64,000 bases of DNA. It comes from UBA4292 sp002395865 (GTDB lineage: Bacteria; Bacillota; Clostridia; Lachnospirales; Lachnospiraceae). Where the stretch lies: contig CAMNBU010000006.1 in NCBI GenBank assembly GCA_946533395.1, positions 1 to 64,000 of the forward strand. Direction: 5' to 3'. Under the pieces are notes generated by a model. It was given only the letters and a program-made list of their open reading frames with translations, ran no database searches and was not told the origin of the DNA. Positions 41,224-50,152 of this stretch are shown here, piece after piece. Within the stretch, counting starts at the first letter, position 1. Every line of letters begins with the position of its first letter. The translations under genes and the position numbers were made by a program.

Positions 41224-42141
41224 TTAGCTTGCTTTCATACTGTCAGCAGTTTTAAGTACCGCTTCGATCTGTTCCTCGGACAGGCCGTTTTTTCGCATGG
41301 CCTCGATCATGGATTCCATGCCTTTTTCCATGCCTTCTTCGCGTCCCTGCTCGAGTCCGACTGCCCGTTCTTTCCTCAATATTTCCTGAAACGCCTCACA
41401 CATCCTGGTATCCTCCTTTCCATCGCGCGGCATCCTGCAGCCTATTACCTGCTCTGCCACGCATACGGCTTCCTCTGAATCAAGTACCTTTTCACAGCTG
41501 CTTAAAAACTTATGCAGTCCTTTCGCGTCAGCGCTCTCACGTACCAGTGTCAGCAAAAAGCCGAGGTCATCGCCATACATACTGAGCTGATCGTTATTCA
41601 TCGAATGTGCATCGATGATGTGCAGCTCATAGTCCGAGACACTCCTCCCGAAAACCGCATCATGGTCGACCTCCAGCATGTCGCGAAGACATCTCGGGCC
41701 GTCCCACGGCCGGCTTCCCCAGTATACAACAATAGTGAACACGGGCCGGAGTCTGTCCTCCCTCCCGATACCGCTGAAGTGTTCATCAGAGCCCACTTCA
41801 AGGTCACCTTTTTCCCTGTGGATCTGCTCGAGCTGCCTCAACTGATTGTCATATCGCATCACATCCGCCCTCATGACTCTTATTGGCATCGATAGATCGA
41901 TCTTCTGTTGATTTTCAATGCCTATAAGCGCAAAGCATTTGCCTCCGGCCTCCCGGATGACCGCTTCCTTCATCACATCGCGGGTGTTCTTTTTGTCAGA
42001 CACAGTCTCTGTTGTATCCAGCTCCCTCAGATCCTCGGGTGCAATAACCGGATTTCCCTGATACAAATAGCCGTTTACGGCATCAGCAAAATACCGGTTA
42101 TTCTCAAAAAATCTCCTTGTTGCAATGTCATTTCTTCCCAT
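41224..42141 (-). CDS. Rpn/PDDEXK_2-family nuclease (putative transposase type)
   Basis: A 305-residue protein of the Rpn/PD-(D/E)XK transposase-like family. The N-terminal part (RFFENNRYFADAVNGYLYQG) is typical, with a nuclease core carrying FALIGIENQQKID (E-x-Q) and MPIRVMRADVMRYD. The C-terminus has the repetitive GLEQGREEGMEKGMESMIEAM helix found in many clostridial members. AAGGA precedes the ATG at 42141. Such genes are multicopy in Lachnospiraceae. It lies between a terminator and a structured repeat element, and its codon use is intermediate between the defence island and the core. Confidence 0.82.
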   Translation of the reverse strand: MGRNDIATRRFFENNRYFADAVNGYLYQGNPVIAPEDLRELDTTETVSDKKNTRDVMKEAVIREAGGKCFALIGIENQQKIDLSMPIRVMRADVMRYDNQLRQLEQIHREKGDLEVGSDEHFSGIGREDRLRPVFTIVVYWGSRPWDGPRCLRDMLEVDHDAVFGRSVSDYELHIIDAHSMNNDQLSMYGDDLGFLLTLVRESADAKGLHKFLSSCEKVLDSEEAVCVAEQVIGCRMPRDGKEDTRMCEAFQEILRKERAVGLEQGREEGMEKGMESMIEAMRKNGLSEEQIEAVLKTADSMKAS

Positions 42142-42266
42142 TGTATATTCCTTCCAATGTTTTATACTTAAGGCCTCCATGGCAGGTCCGTAAGGCATAT
42201 TGGATATAAGCTTTATGGGTAAGATAAATGTAGCATCTGGGAGGAATGATGTCAATATGTGGATAA

Positions 42267-42442
42267 ATATCTGTAACTATTCAGAACCATACAGAAATGA
42301 CCAGACGAGTCATGCTTGCATGAACTCGGATGGTTATTTCTGTGTGGTTCTAATAGCAGACGTCCGTCACATGAGCAAAAACCGATGCCTTTGGCAGAGG
42401 TTTTGCGAATGGGATGGGCGGGTGCTGAATAGTTACAAATAT
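42267..42442. repeat. Structured inverted-repeat element, about 176 bp
   Basis: The ends are 18-bp inverted repeats with one mismatch (42267-42284 and 42425-42442; core GTAACTATTCAG / CTGAATAGTTAC). Inside are a nearly perfect 67-base hairpin (42284-42350, stem of 19 bp plus two inner helices) and a second hairpin (42375-42406). All pairings nest, giving a three-way-junction shape. It has no coding potential of note. It may be a MITE-like mobile repeat or a structured RNA. Confidence 0.7.
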
Positions 42443-42449
42443 CTTTCTT

Positions 42450-43019
42450 TTAAACCTGCGCCTTCCCTGCCCTCAGCTCCTCAAAAAACTTCTTTAAAAG
42501 CTCTGAGCACTGCTCGCCGAGCACGCCTCTTTCCGTCTGCACGCGGTGGTTGAACTCCTTCATGGAGAACATGTCAATGATGCTTCCGGCGCAGCCGGCC
42601 TTCGGGTTCATGGCGCCGATGACCGCACGGGGGCAGCGCGCCTGAACGATGGCGCCGGCGCACATCTGACAGGGCTCGAGGGTGATGTAGATCGTGCAGT
42701 CCTCGAGGCGCCAGTCGCCGAGGACTCTCGCGGCACGCTTTATCGCGGTGATCTCCGCATGCGAAAGCGTGCTGTGGTCGGTGTTGCGGCGGTTGTAGCC
42801 GCTTGCGATCACCCTGCCGTCGTGCACTATCACGCAGCCTATGGGCACCTCGCCGATAGCCGCGGCCTTCTTCGCCTGTGTGATGGCGCGGCGCATAAAC
42901 CTCTCGTCGAGCTTTTTCTGCAGGGCTATCCTTTCGGCCTCCTCGCGCTCCTTTATAAGCGCCTTCTCGGCCTGCCTTGCCTTTCTCTTTAGATATTTTT
43001 CCTGAGCGTTTTCCTTCAA
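42450..43019 (-). CDS. tadA: tRNA-specific adenosine-34 deaminase
   Basis: Converts A34 of tRNA-Arg(ACG) to inosine. The deaminase domain has the zinc and catalytic motifs HAE (TLSHAEITAIKRA) and PCxxC (LEPCQMCAGAIVQ), and the C-terminal FNHRVQTERGVL segment typical of TadA. The protein is 189 residues, with about 40 extra charged residues at the N-terminus. The start at 43019 overlaps the rsmA stop by 4 bases (ATGA), which supports the long form. Met42 is the family-typical alternative. Confidence 0.92.
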   Translation of the reverse strand: MKENAQEKYLKRKARQAEKALIKEREEAERIALQKKLDERFMRRAITQAKKAAAIGEVPIGCVIVHDGRVIASGYNRRNTDHSTLSHAEITAIKRAARVLGDWRLEDCTIYITLEPCQMCAGAIVQARCPRAVIGAMNPKAGCAGSIIDMFSMKEFNHRVQTERGVLGEQCSELLKKFFEELRAGKAQV

Positions 43020-43888
43020 GCCTTCTCCCCCAATATGTCCGAAAGCTGTGCGAACTGCCGCGCATCCAGCTTCTCGCCGCGTAAATCTGCGCTTAGACCC
43101 ATCTGAGAGAGCGCGCCCTCCACATCCTCTCTCGTAAAGCCGCTTCCGGCATTCACCACAGCATTGGCCAGAGTCTTTCTCCTCTGCGCAAACGCAGCCT
43201 TGATAAGGGCGAACATCAGCTTCTCGTCCTTCGGCTGCACCGGCTTCTCGTCGTAAAGAGTCAGCCGGATGACCGCCGAATCCACATTCGGGCGGGGCAT
43301 AAAGCAGTTCGCGGGAACATTGGCCACGATATACGGCTTAGCATAAAAGCCCGCCGCGAGGCTCAGCGCCCCGTAATCCTTCGTCCCCGGACCCGCCTGT
43401 ATGCGGCGCGCGACCTCCTTCTGTATCATCACGGTGATGCTCTTAAAGGGATATCCTCCCTCCAAAAGCCCCATGATAATCGGTGTGGTTATATAATACG
43501 GCAGATTCGCTACGACCTTCACCGGCCCCGTGATGCCCCTGTCCGAAAGAAGCTGCACTATATCCAGCTTCATCACGTCCGCGTTTATCACCTCGGTATT
43601 GCCGAACTCAGCCAGGGTCTCCTCCAGCACCGGTATCAGCTTGTTATCTATCTCCACGCTGATCACGCGCCCTGCGGACTGCGCCAGAAACTGCGTCAGC
43701 GTACCGATACCCGGCCCTATCTCTATGACGGTGTCCTCCCGCGTGATCTGCGCACCCTCGATCATCCTCCCGATGACGTGGGCATCTATCAGGAAGTTCT
43801 GTCCGAACTTTTTTTCAAACTTTAGGTCGTATTTACGAAGGATCTCTATGGTCACCTTCGGGTTCACAAGCATTTCTTCCGGCTTCAT
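43016..43888 (-). CDS. rsmA: 16S rRNA dimethyltransferase (A1518/A1519)
   Basis: Dimethylates two adenosines near the 3' end of 16S rRNA during small-subunit assembly. The 290-residue protein has the N-terminal KKFGQNFLIDAHVIGRM, AdoMet motif I IEIGPGIGTLTQFLA, the VKVVANLPYYITTPIIM motif (NLPY) and a C-terminal helical domain (FALIKAAFAQRRKTLANAV). GGAGG precedes the ATG. It lies between tatD and tadA, 21 bases after tatD. Confidence 0.96.
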   Translation of the reverse strand: MKPEEMLVNPKVTIEILRKYDLKFEKKFGQNFLIDAHVIGRMIEGAQITREDTVIEIGPGIGTLTQFLAQSAGRVISVEIDNKLIPVLEETLAEFGNTEVINADVMKLDIVQLLSDRGITGPVKVVANLPYYITTPIIMGLLEGGYPFKSITVMIQKEVARRIQAGPGTKDYGALSLAAGFYAKPYIVANVPANCFMPRPNVDSAVIRLTLYDEKPVQPKDEKLMFALIKAAFAQRRKTLANAVVNAGSGFTREDVEGALSQMGLSADLRGEKLDARQFAQLSDILGEKA

Positions 43889-43909
43889 AGGCCTCCTCTG
43901 TCAGTCACT

Positions 43910-44680
43910 TCACATATCCAAACGAAACATTCTCCGCGCGTTCTCCCATGTTATGCGCTCCGCCTCCTCGCGGGAAATGCCCTTGATCCGCGCCAGCTCA
44001 TCGAGCACGTACGCTATATACGCGGAGCAGTTCCTCTTTCCCCGAAACGGCTCGGGCGCAAGATACGGACAATCCGTCTCCACGACTATCCTGTCCATGG
44101 GAGCGTACTCCACCACCTCGCGGAGCTTTCTCGCATTCTTAAAGGTCAGCACGCCGCCTACCCCTATATAAAAACCCATGTCAATGTACGCCGCGGCCAT
44201 CTCCCTCGAGTACGAATAGCAGTGCATGACGCCTCCCGCCTCATACGCTCTCTCGCCACGCACGATGTTCAGAGTATCCTCCGCCGCATCTCTGCTGTGA
44301 ATGATCACGGGCTTCTTCACTCTCTTCGCAAGCTCTATCTGCGCCGCAAACCACTGCGCCTGGGTCTTCTTATCGGCCACCATCCAGTGGTAGTCGAGTC
44401 CTATCTCACCGACCGCCACGCACTTCTCATGCGCGCACAGCCTCTCTATCTGCGCGAGTCTCTCCGCGCTCATCCCTCCGACATCGTCGGGGTGGACACC
44501 CACTGCCGCATACATCTGCGGGTACTTTCCCGCCAGCTCCAGCACCCTCTCGGCGCTGTCCAGCTCTGCGCTCACATCCACCACGGCGCCGACATTTCCC
44601 GCGAACAGGCTCGCCAGTATCTGCTCCCTGTCCGCCTCAAACTGCTCATCGTCGTAATGCGCATGCGTGTCAAATATCAT
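43910..44680 (-). CDS. tatD: TatD-family metal-dependent DNase
   Basis: Metal-dependent hydrolase with 3'-5' DNase activity in characterised members. The 256-residue protein has the first metal motif FDTHAHYDDEQF, the GEIGLDYHW Glu, KKPVIIHSRDAAEDTL, GVMHCYSYS and the terminal VVETDCPYLAPEPFRGKRN. GAGGAG 8 bases upstream supports the ATG at 44680. The tatD-rsmA pairing is usual in Firmicutes. Confidence 0.94.
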   Translation of the reverse strand: MIFDTHAHYDDEQFEADREQILASLFAGNVGAVVDVSAELDSAERVLELAGKYPQMYAAVGVHPDDVGGMSAERLAQIERLCAHEKCVAVGEIGLDYHWMVADKKTQAQWFAAQIELAKRVKKPVIIHSRDAAEDTLNIVRGERAYEAGGVMHCYSYSREMAAAYIDMGFYIGVGGVLTFKNARKLREVVEYAPMDRIVVETDCPYLAPEPFRGKRNCSAYIAYVLDELARIKGISREEAERITWENARRMFRLDM

Positions 44681-44696
44681 CTCAGTTCTCCTCATA

Positions 44697-45175
44697 ACGG
44701 CGGCTTACTCTCTTCTCACCGGAACAGCCATCGGAGTAAAAAAACCCCGGCGGACACAACCTCCGCTTCGCTGCGTGATGGTCCGCCGGAGTATTTTTAC
44801 TCCTCCGGCTTACGTTGCTATATGCCCGCCGCCTGACAGTATAACCACTACGTGCCCACCGTCTGTCATTATCAGACGGTGGGAAGCGAAAATCTCACGA
44901 GAAACGACCAGCTGTACTTTGCCGAAGGCATGGTACACATCGGCGAATGCCGATGAAACTTTGAATGCGAAGCTTTCAAAGTTTTTTGTTTCGAAGTGAG
45001 ATTTTCACTGAGTGACGTCGTCAGCGGAGTGCGTGGTGGGACAACAGTCAGGCGGCGGAACCCGAGCTGTGTAGGGAGGAGGATGAAAATACCTGAGCCG
45101 ACCATCACGAAGGCTGCGTCGGCGAGGGTTTTTTCATCCGACGACCGTTCCGCTGCCTGTGAAGTAAGCCGCCGT
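44697..45175. ncRNA. Large nested inverted-repeat element, candidate structured RNA
   Basis: The whole tatD-trkH spacer folds into nested helices. Outermost: ACGGCGGCTTAC (44697-44708) with GTAAGCCGCCGT (45164-45175), then CGGAAC/GTTCCG (44720-44725, 45147-45152). Inside are a left hairpin (44733-44803, 10 + 9 bp), a second long-range helix CCGCCGCCTGAC/GTCAGGCGGCGG (44826-44837, 45047-45058) and a right hairpin (45081-45139, 9 + 3 + 6 bp). The second helix encloses an 11-bp hairpin (44855-44883) and GAAAATCTCAC/GTGAGATTTTC (44888-44898, 44996-45006), which encloses two hairpins (44938-44955, 44958-44982). The strand is undetermined; a MITE-like repeat is the alternative. Confidence 0.65.
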
Positions 45176-45201
45176 CATATGTTCAACCCACAGTGGCGGG
45201 C

Positions 45202-46641
45202 CTAAAACTTCTTCCAGGTGGCGGGCACGAACATGAGGACCACCGGGAGCAGCTCGAGACGCCCCGCCAGCATGTCGAAGCACAGCACGTATTTCGACAG
45301 GTCGCTGAAGAATCCGAAGTTGCAGGTGGGTCCGACCAGTGAAAGGCCCGGGCCTATGTTGTTGATCGTGGCGGCTACCGCCGTAAAATTCGTGACCAGA
45401 TCGTAGCCCTCGATGCTTATGACGAACAGCGAGGCCAGAAAGATCATCGTGTAAATGACCATGTAGGTGTTCAGGCTGCGCTCGACGCTGTGCTCAACCA
45501 CCTTGCCGTCCAGCTTCACCTTCCAGACGATGTCCGGGTGCAGACTGCGCTTTAACTCCTTCCTGGCGGTCTTGGCCAGCAGAAGGAGTCTCGACACCTT
45601 CAGTCCTCCGCCCGTGCTGCCCGCGCAGGCACCGCACATCATCAGAAAGACCGCGACAGTTTTTGAGAGGGCCGGCCACTTGTCGAAATCCACGGTCGAG
45701 TAGCCCGTCGTGGTGATGAGTGAGGCGACCGTGAAAGCGTTGTGATGGATCGCCATTCGAACATTTTCATACATGTGGACCGTGTTCAGCGTTATGACGA
45801 TAACCGATGTCGCAATGATCGCGAAGTAGGCGATGACCTCCTCGTTCTTGAACGCGGCACCGATCTTTTTCGAAATGATAAAGAAATACGCGTTAAAATT
45901 AACTCCGAAAAGAATCATGAAGACCGTGATGATGGTCTGCTGCGCCGTAGTGTAGCTCGCGATGCTCGTGTTTAAGACACCGAAGCCTCCCGTACCGGCC
46001 GTGCCGAAGGTCAGTGTAACGGCGTCAAAAAGCCTCATTCCAAAGGCAACGAGCAGTATCAGCTCAGCGCCTGTGAGCGCGATGTAGATGGCGTAGAGTA
46101 TCTTCGCGGTAGACTGCACCTTCGGTACCAGACGCGATACCGAGGGTCCGGGTGACTCCGCCTTCATGATGTTCATATTCGAGCCGCCGGTCAACGGCAG
46201 CAGGCAGAGTATGAATACCAGAACGCCCATGCCGCCGATCCAGTGTGTAAGGCTTCTCCAGAAGAGAAGGCACTTGGGCATCGATTCGACATCGCTGAGT
46301 ATGCTCGCACCGGTCGTCGTAAAGCCGGACACGGTCTCAAAAAACGCGTCCACGAATCTTGGTATCGCTCCGCTTATCACGAATGGGATTGCCCCGATGA
46401 CACTGATGAGAAGCCAGCTTATGGCCACTGTCGCGAAGCCCTCGGCGGCGTAGAACACCTTGTTCTTCGGTTTTTTGATGATCAGAAGAAGCCCCACCGC
46501 CGCGGCCGCGAGTATCGTCCACAGCAGTGCGAAACCTGCCTCCTCATGAAAATACAGTGCGACCAGCCCCGGCAGCGCCAGAAAGGCGGCTACCACCAGA
46601 AGCAGCCATCCGCACACATATCTGATAACTGAAAAGTTCAT
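45202..46641 (-). CDS. trkH: Potassium uptake channel subunit, TrkH/KtrB family
   Basis: Membrane pore of the Trk/Ktr potassium uptake system, 479 residues with about ten hydrophobic segments. It has the four pore-like repeats of the family, seen for example in FFETVSGFTTTGASIL, TLTFGTAGTGGFG, ASLITTTGYSTVDFDKWP and ATINNIGPGLSLVGP. It lies 6 bases after the trkA gene, whose product is its cytoplasmic gate. The structured element begins just downstream. Confidence 0.94.
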   Translation of the reverse strand: MNFSVIRYVCGWLLLVVAAFLALPGLVALYFHEEAGFALLWTILAAAAVGLLLIIKKPKNKVFYAAEGFATVAISWLLISVIGAIPFVISGAIPRFVDAFFETVSGFTTTGASILSDVESMPKCLLFWRSLTHWIGGMGVLVFILCLLPLTGGSNMNIMKAESPGPSVSRLVPKVQSTAKILYAIYIALTGAELILLVAFGMRLFDAVTLTFGTAGTGGFGVLNTSIASYTTAQQTIITVFMILFGVNFNAYFFIISKKIGAAFKNEEVIAYFAIIATSVIVITLNTVHMYENVRMAIHHNAFTVASLITTTGYSTVDFDKWPALSKTVAVFLMMCGACAGSTGGGLKVSRLLLLAKTARKELKRSLHPDIVWKVKLDGKVVEHSVERSLNTYMVIYTMIFLASLFVISIEGYDLVTNFTAVAATINNIGPGLSLVGPTCNFGFFSDLSKYVLCFDMLAGRLELLPVVLMFVPATWKKF

Positions 46642-46647
46642 AAGACA

Positions 46648-48009
46648 TTACCTGAGTATATCCCTGATATCTCCGAGCTCCTCCTGCGTCGTGACGACGA
46701 CTACGGTATCGCCCTTCATTATCATGTCCTGGCCTTTTGGGATCATGATCTGCCCCTGTCTGACGATGCAGCCGATGAGCAGATTCTTCTTGAGATTCTT
46801 ACCGAGCTCCATCAGAGGCTTGCCTGTTACGGCGGAATCCTCCTTCACGGCAAACTCCAGAGCCTCTGCCTTGTTGTTCATGATGTGGTAGAGCCTCTCG
46901 ACATTGCTGCCGATGGAATTGCCCAGAGCTCTTACATACTGCAGTATGTGATCCGCAGTGATGTACTTCGGGTAGATGACGCTGCCCAGATCCATCTTGT
47001 TGAGCATGCCGTAGAACTCGAGCCTGTTGATCTTCGTGACGGGCTTCGCCTTCGAGTGCTCCTTCACATACAGGCTCAGGATGACGTTCTCCTCGTCCAC
47101 ATTCGTGAGTGCGACCACCGACTGAGCGCCCATGAGGCCGACTCTGTCCAAAAGTCCTCTGTCCGTGCCGTCGCCGTGGATGATCGTGGCCTTCGGCAGA
47201 TGCTCCACCAGATAGTCGCACCTCTCGCGGTCCTTCTCGATGATCTTCGCATCGATGTGCATGCCTGCGAGTATGTCCGCAAGATACTGGGCAATGGTAC
47301 CGCCTCCGATGACCAGCGTGTTCTTCACCTGGTTGGTCTTCATGCCGATGCTCTTGAAGAACTGCTCCGAGGCCGCGGGTGTGGCGAGTATGGTTATCGC
47401 GTCACCGTTTCGCAGGACGAATTTACCGTCGGGGATGGTGACCTCATCTCCCCTCTCAACTCCCGCTATGAGGACATTGGCCTTTAAACGCACGTCCATG
47501 TCGCGAACGGTCACTCCGTCGAGATTGAACTCCGGCAGGAGCTTAAACTTCAGAAGCTCCACCCTTCTGCCCGCGAACTGCTCTATCTCTATCGCAGACG
47601 GGAAGCGAAGCACGTCGCTTATCTCGCGCGCGGCATCGAGCTCCGGGTTCATTATCATCGAGATACCCATCTGCTCCTTGATGAAGTTCAGCTCATCGTT
47701 GTACACAGGGTTGCGCACTCTGGCAATGGTCTGCGCCGAGCCCGCACGCTTTGCTATGACGCAGCACAGCAGGTTCAGCTCGTCGGAGCCGGTGACCGCT
47801 ATGAGTATGTCTGCAGTCTCGATGCCCGCCTCCCTCTGTATGCTGATGCTGGCGCCGTTTCCCTGCATCCTTATCGCGTCCACATCATCGTTGAGTCCCG
47901 CCAGTCTCTCGGCGCTGACATCTATCATGGTGACGCTGTGTTTTTCCTTTACAAGCATTGCCGCAAGAGTCTGGCCGACCTTGCCGCAGCCTATGATTAT
48001 GATATTCAA
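46648..48009 (-). CDS. trkA: Trk potassium system NAD-binding regulatory subunit
   Basis: Cytoplasmic regulator of TrkH, 453 residues, made of two tandem RCK units. Each has a Rossmann TrkA-N domain (NIIIIGCGKVGQTLAAML at the start; NTLVIGGGTIAQYLADIL near 228) and a TrkA-C domain (IAGVERGDEVTIPDGKFVLRNGD; VRQGQIMIPKGQDMIMKGD). The duplicated form matches E. coli-type TrkA rather than single-unit KtrA. It is adjacent to trkH with a 6-base gap. Confidence 0.95.
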   Translation of the reverse strand: MNIIIIGCGKVGQTLAAMLVKEKHSVTMIDVSAERLAGLNDDVDAIRMQGNGASISIQREAGIETADILIAVTGSDELNLLCCVIAKRAGSAQTIARVRNPVYNDELNFIKEQMGISMIMNPELDAAREISDVLRFPSAIEIEQFAGRRVELLKFKLLPEFNLDGVTVRDMDVRLKANVLIAGVERGDEVTIPDGKFVLRNGDAITILATPAASEQFFKSIGMKTNQVKNTLVIGGGTIAQYLADILAGMHIDAKIIEKDRERCDYLVEHLPKATIIHGDGTDRGLLDRVGLMGAQSVVALTNVDEENVILSLYVKEHSKAKPVTKINRLEFYGMLNKMDLGSVIYPKYITADHILQYVRALGNSIGSNVERLYHIMNNKAEALEFAVKEDSAVTGKPLMELGKNLKKNLLIGCIVRQGQIMIPKGQDMIMKGDTVVVVTTQEELGDIRDILR

Positions 48010-48043
48010 GATTCACTCCTTAAAAGCCGTGCTTTACGGAAAT

Positions 48044-50038
48044 CTATCTCACTTCGCTTCCGCTCTTTACATCCTTCTCGGGACTTACGACGCAGAGATT
48101 GCCCTCGTCGTCCTCGGCGCACAGTATCATGCCCTCCGAGAGCACGCCAGCCAGAGTAGCGGGCTTTAAGTTCAGAAGCACTACGACCTTCTTGCCGACC
48201 ATCTCCTCCGGCTTGTACCAGGCCTTGATGCCTGAGACGATCTGGCGGGTCTGGTCACCTATCTTCACCTGTGAGCACAGAAGCTTCTTGGACTTTTTGA
48301 CCTCCTCGCAGGCCACTATCTCCCCGACTACGAGCTGCATCGTGCCGAAGTCATCGAAGCTTATCTCCTGCTTCATATCGACATGTATCGGCTTCTCCTC
48401 CGGCTTTTCGGGCTCGGATGTTATTCCGTTCTCCCTCTCGTACTCGGCTCTCTGCTGCGCCTGTATCTTCTCCACCTCGGGCATGATCTGCGCGGGGTCG
48501 AGACGGCCAAAGAGTATCTGAGGAGCATCCGTCACCCTCGTGCCGCTTACGTACAGTCCGAACTTATCGAGGCTGTCCAAGTCTCTTACCTGTGCGCCGA
48601 GCATGGATACTATCTTCTGCGCAGTCTCGGGCAGGAAGCTTTCAAGAAGACTTGCTCCGATCACGATGGACTCGGTGAGGTTGTAGAGCACCTCCGCGAG
48701 CCTGTCGCTCTTCGCTTCGTCCTTTGCGAGTACCCACGGAGCGGTCTCGTCTATGTACTTGTTGCATCTCTTAAACAGTGTAAATATCTCCGTCAGCGCG
48801 TCCGCGACTGCGAGCCTGTCCATGGCTGCAGTGACTCTTCCGGCTGTGGCTGTGACCACTGCCTTCAGATCCGCATCCACTTCCTCCACAGCTCCTGTGC
48901 TCTTTACCACGCCGCCGAAGTACTTGTTCGTCATGGAAATGGTCCTATTCACTAAGTTGCCGAGAGTATTCGCGAGATCAGAATTCGTCCTCTCGATCAT
49001 CAGCTCCCATGTGATCACGCCGTCATTGTCATATGGCATCTCGTGAAGCACGAAATATCTCACGGCGTCCACGCCGAAGAGTCTCACGAGGTCGTCCGCG
49101 TAGATGACATTTCCACGGGACTTGCTCATCTTCTCGCCGCCCTGTAAGAGCCAGGGGTGTCCGAATACCTGCTTGGGCAGAGGCTGGCCGAGTGCCATCA
49201 AAAAGATGGGCCAGTAAATTGTATGGAAACGGATTATGTCCTTGCCGATAAGATGTAGATCTGCCGGCCAGTATTTTTTGTAGAGCTCGCCGTGATCTCC
49301 GTCCGCATCATATCCGAGGCCTGTGATATAGTTCGTCAGCGCATCGAGCCACACATATACCACATGTCTGTCGTCGAAATCCACGGGAATGCCCCATTTG
49401 AAGCTGGTTCGGGATACGCACAGATCCTGAAGGCCGGGAAGGAGGAAGTTGTTCATCATCTCGTTCTTCCTTGCGACCGGCTGTATGAATTCAGGATGAT
49501 TATTGATATGCTCTATAAGACGCGGGGCGTACTTGCTCATTTTGAAAAAATACGCCTCCTCTGAGGCGGGCTTTACCTCCCTGCCGCAGTCAGGGCATTT
49601 GCCGTCCACGAGCTGGCTTGCGGTCCAGAAGCTCTCACAGGGCGTACAGTACATACCCTTGTACTCGCTCTTGTAGATATCCCCCTGATCGTAAAGCTTT
49701 TTGAATATCTTCTGCACCTGCTTCTCATGATCTGTGTCAGTGGTCCTTATGAAACGGTCATAGGATGTGTTCATCAGATCCCAGATGTCCTTTATGACCC
49801 CTGCCGTTTTGTCGACAAATTCCTTCGGAGAAACGCCGGCAGCCTTCGCCTTCTCCTCTATCTTCTGGCCGTGCTCGTCGGTTCCGGTCTGAAAGCGCAC
49901 ATCATATCCCTGCGCTCTCTTAAATCTCGCGATGGCATCCGCGAGCACGATCTCATATGTGTTTCCGATATGGGGCTTTCCTGATGTGTAAGCTATCGCG
50001 GTGGTAATATAATATGGTTTCTTTTTGTTATCTTCCAT
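48044..50038 (-). CDS. metG: Methionyl-tRNA synthetase
   Basis: Charges tRNA-Met. The 664-residue protein has the class I signature in YTSGKPHIGNTYE, the zinc knuckle (YCTPCESFW...CPDCGREV), the KMSKSRGNVI motif, the helical anticodon domain and a C-terminal tRNA-binding EMAP/Trbp111 domain (DFGTMQLVVGEIVACEEVKKSKKLL). I placed the start at 50038 (MEDNKKKPYY), with AAAGGA upstream. It is the longer form with the C-terminal dimerisation domain. Confidence 0.96.
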   Translation of the reverse strand: MEDNKKKPYYITTAIAYTSGKPHIGNTYEIVLADAIARFKRAQGYDVRFQTGTDEHGQKIEEKAKAAGVSPKEFVDKTAGVIKDIWDLMNTSYDRFIRTTDTDHEKQVQKIFKKLYDQGDIYKSEYKGMYCTPCESFWTASQLVDGKCPDCGREVKPASEEAYFFKMSKYAPRLIEHINNHPEFIQPVARKNEMMNNFLLPGLQDLCVSRTSFKWGIPVDFDDRHVVYVWLDALTNYITGLGYDADGDHGELYKKYWPADLHLIGKDIIRFHTIYWPIFLMALGQPLPKQVFGHPWLLQGGEKMSKSRGNVIYADDLVRLFGVDAVRYFVLHEMPYDNDGVITWELMIERTNSDLANTLGNLVNRTISMTNKYFGGVVKSTGAVEEVDADLKAVVTATAGRVTAAMDRLAVADALTEIFTLFKRCNKYIDETAPWVLAKDEAKSDRLAEVLYNLTESIVIGASLLESFLPETAQKIVSMLGAQVRDLDSLDKFGLYVSGTRVTDAPQILFGRLDPAQIMPEVEKIQAQQRAEYERENGITSEPEKPEEKPIHVDMKQEISFDDFGTMQLVVGEIVACEEVKKSKKLLCSQVKIGDQTRQIVSGIKAWYKPEEMVGKKVVVLLNLKPATLAGVLSEGMILCAEDDEGNLCVVSPEKDVKSGSEVR

Positions 50039-50116
50039 GGTCGTGATCCTTTCTTTCAATAATCTGACTGACTATTATAACGCTGTTTTACATAAAAGAC
50101 AAGTGTCTAAAATTAT

Positions 50117-50142
50117 GCGGCCCGGACTCTTATCCGGACCGC
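50117..50142 (-). terminator. Terminator after the fumarase genes
   Basis: A 10-bp stem with one mismatch (50117-50126 with 50133-50142), 11 bases after the stop codon, followed on the minus strand by ATAATTTTAG. Confidence 0.65.
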
Positions 50143-50152
50143 CGATAATAAA

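Noticed and set aside
42386..42406. Homology between the hairpin ATGCCTTTGGCA region and the ATGCCTTCGGCA stretch of the tatD-trkH element
   Set aside because: The match is only about 12 bases inside self-complementary stems, too short to separate common origin from chance.
44872..45108. Open minus-strand frame of 78 codons in the tatD-trkH spacer
   Set aside because: It spans paired arms of the nested fold, has no ribosome site, and its composition follows the repeats; I attribute the open frame to the structured element.
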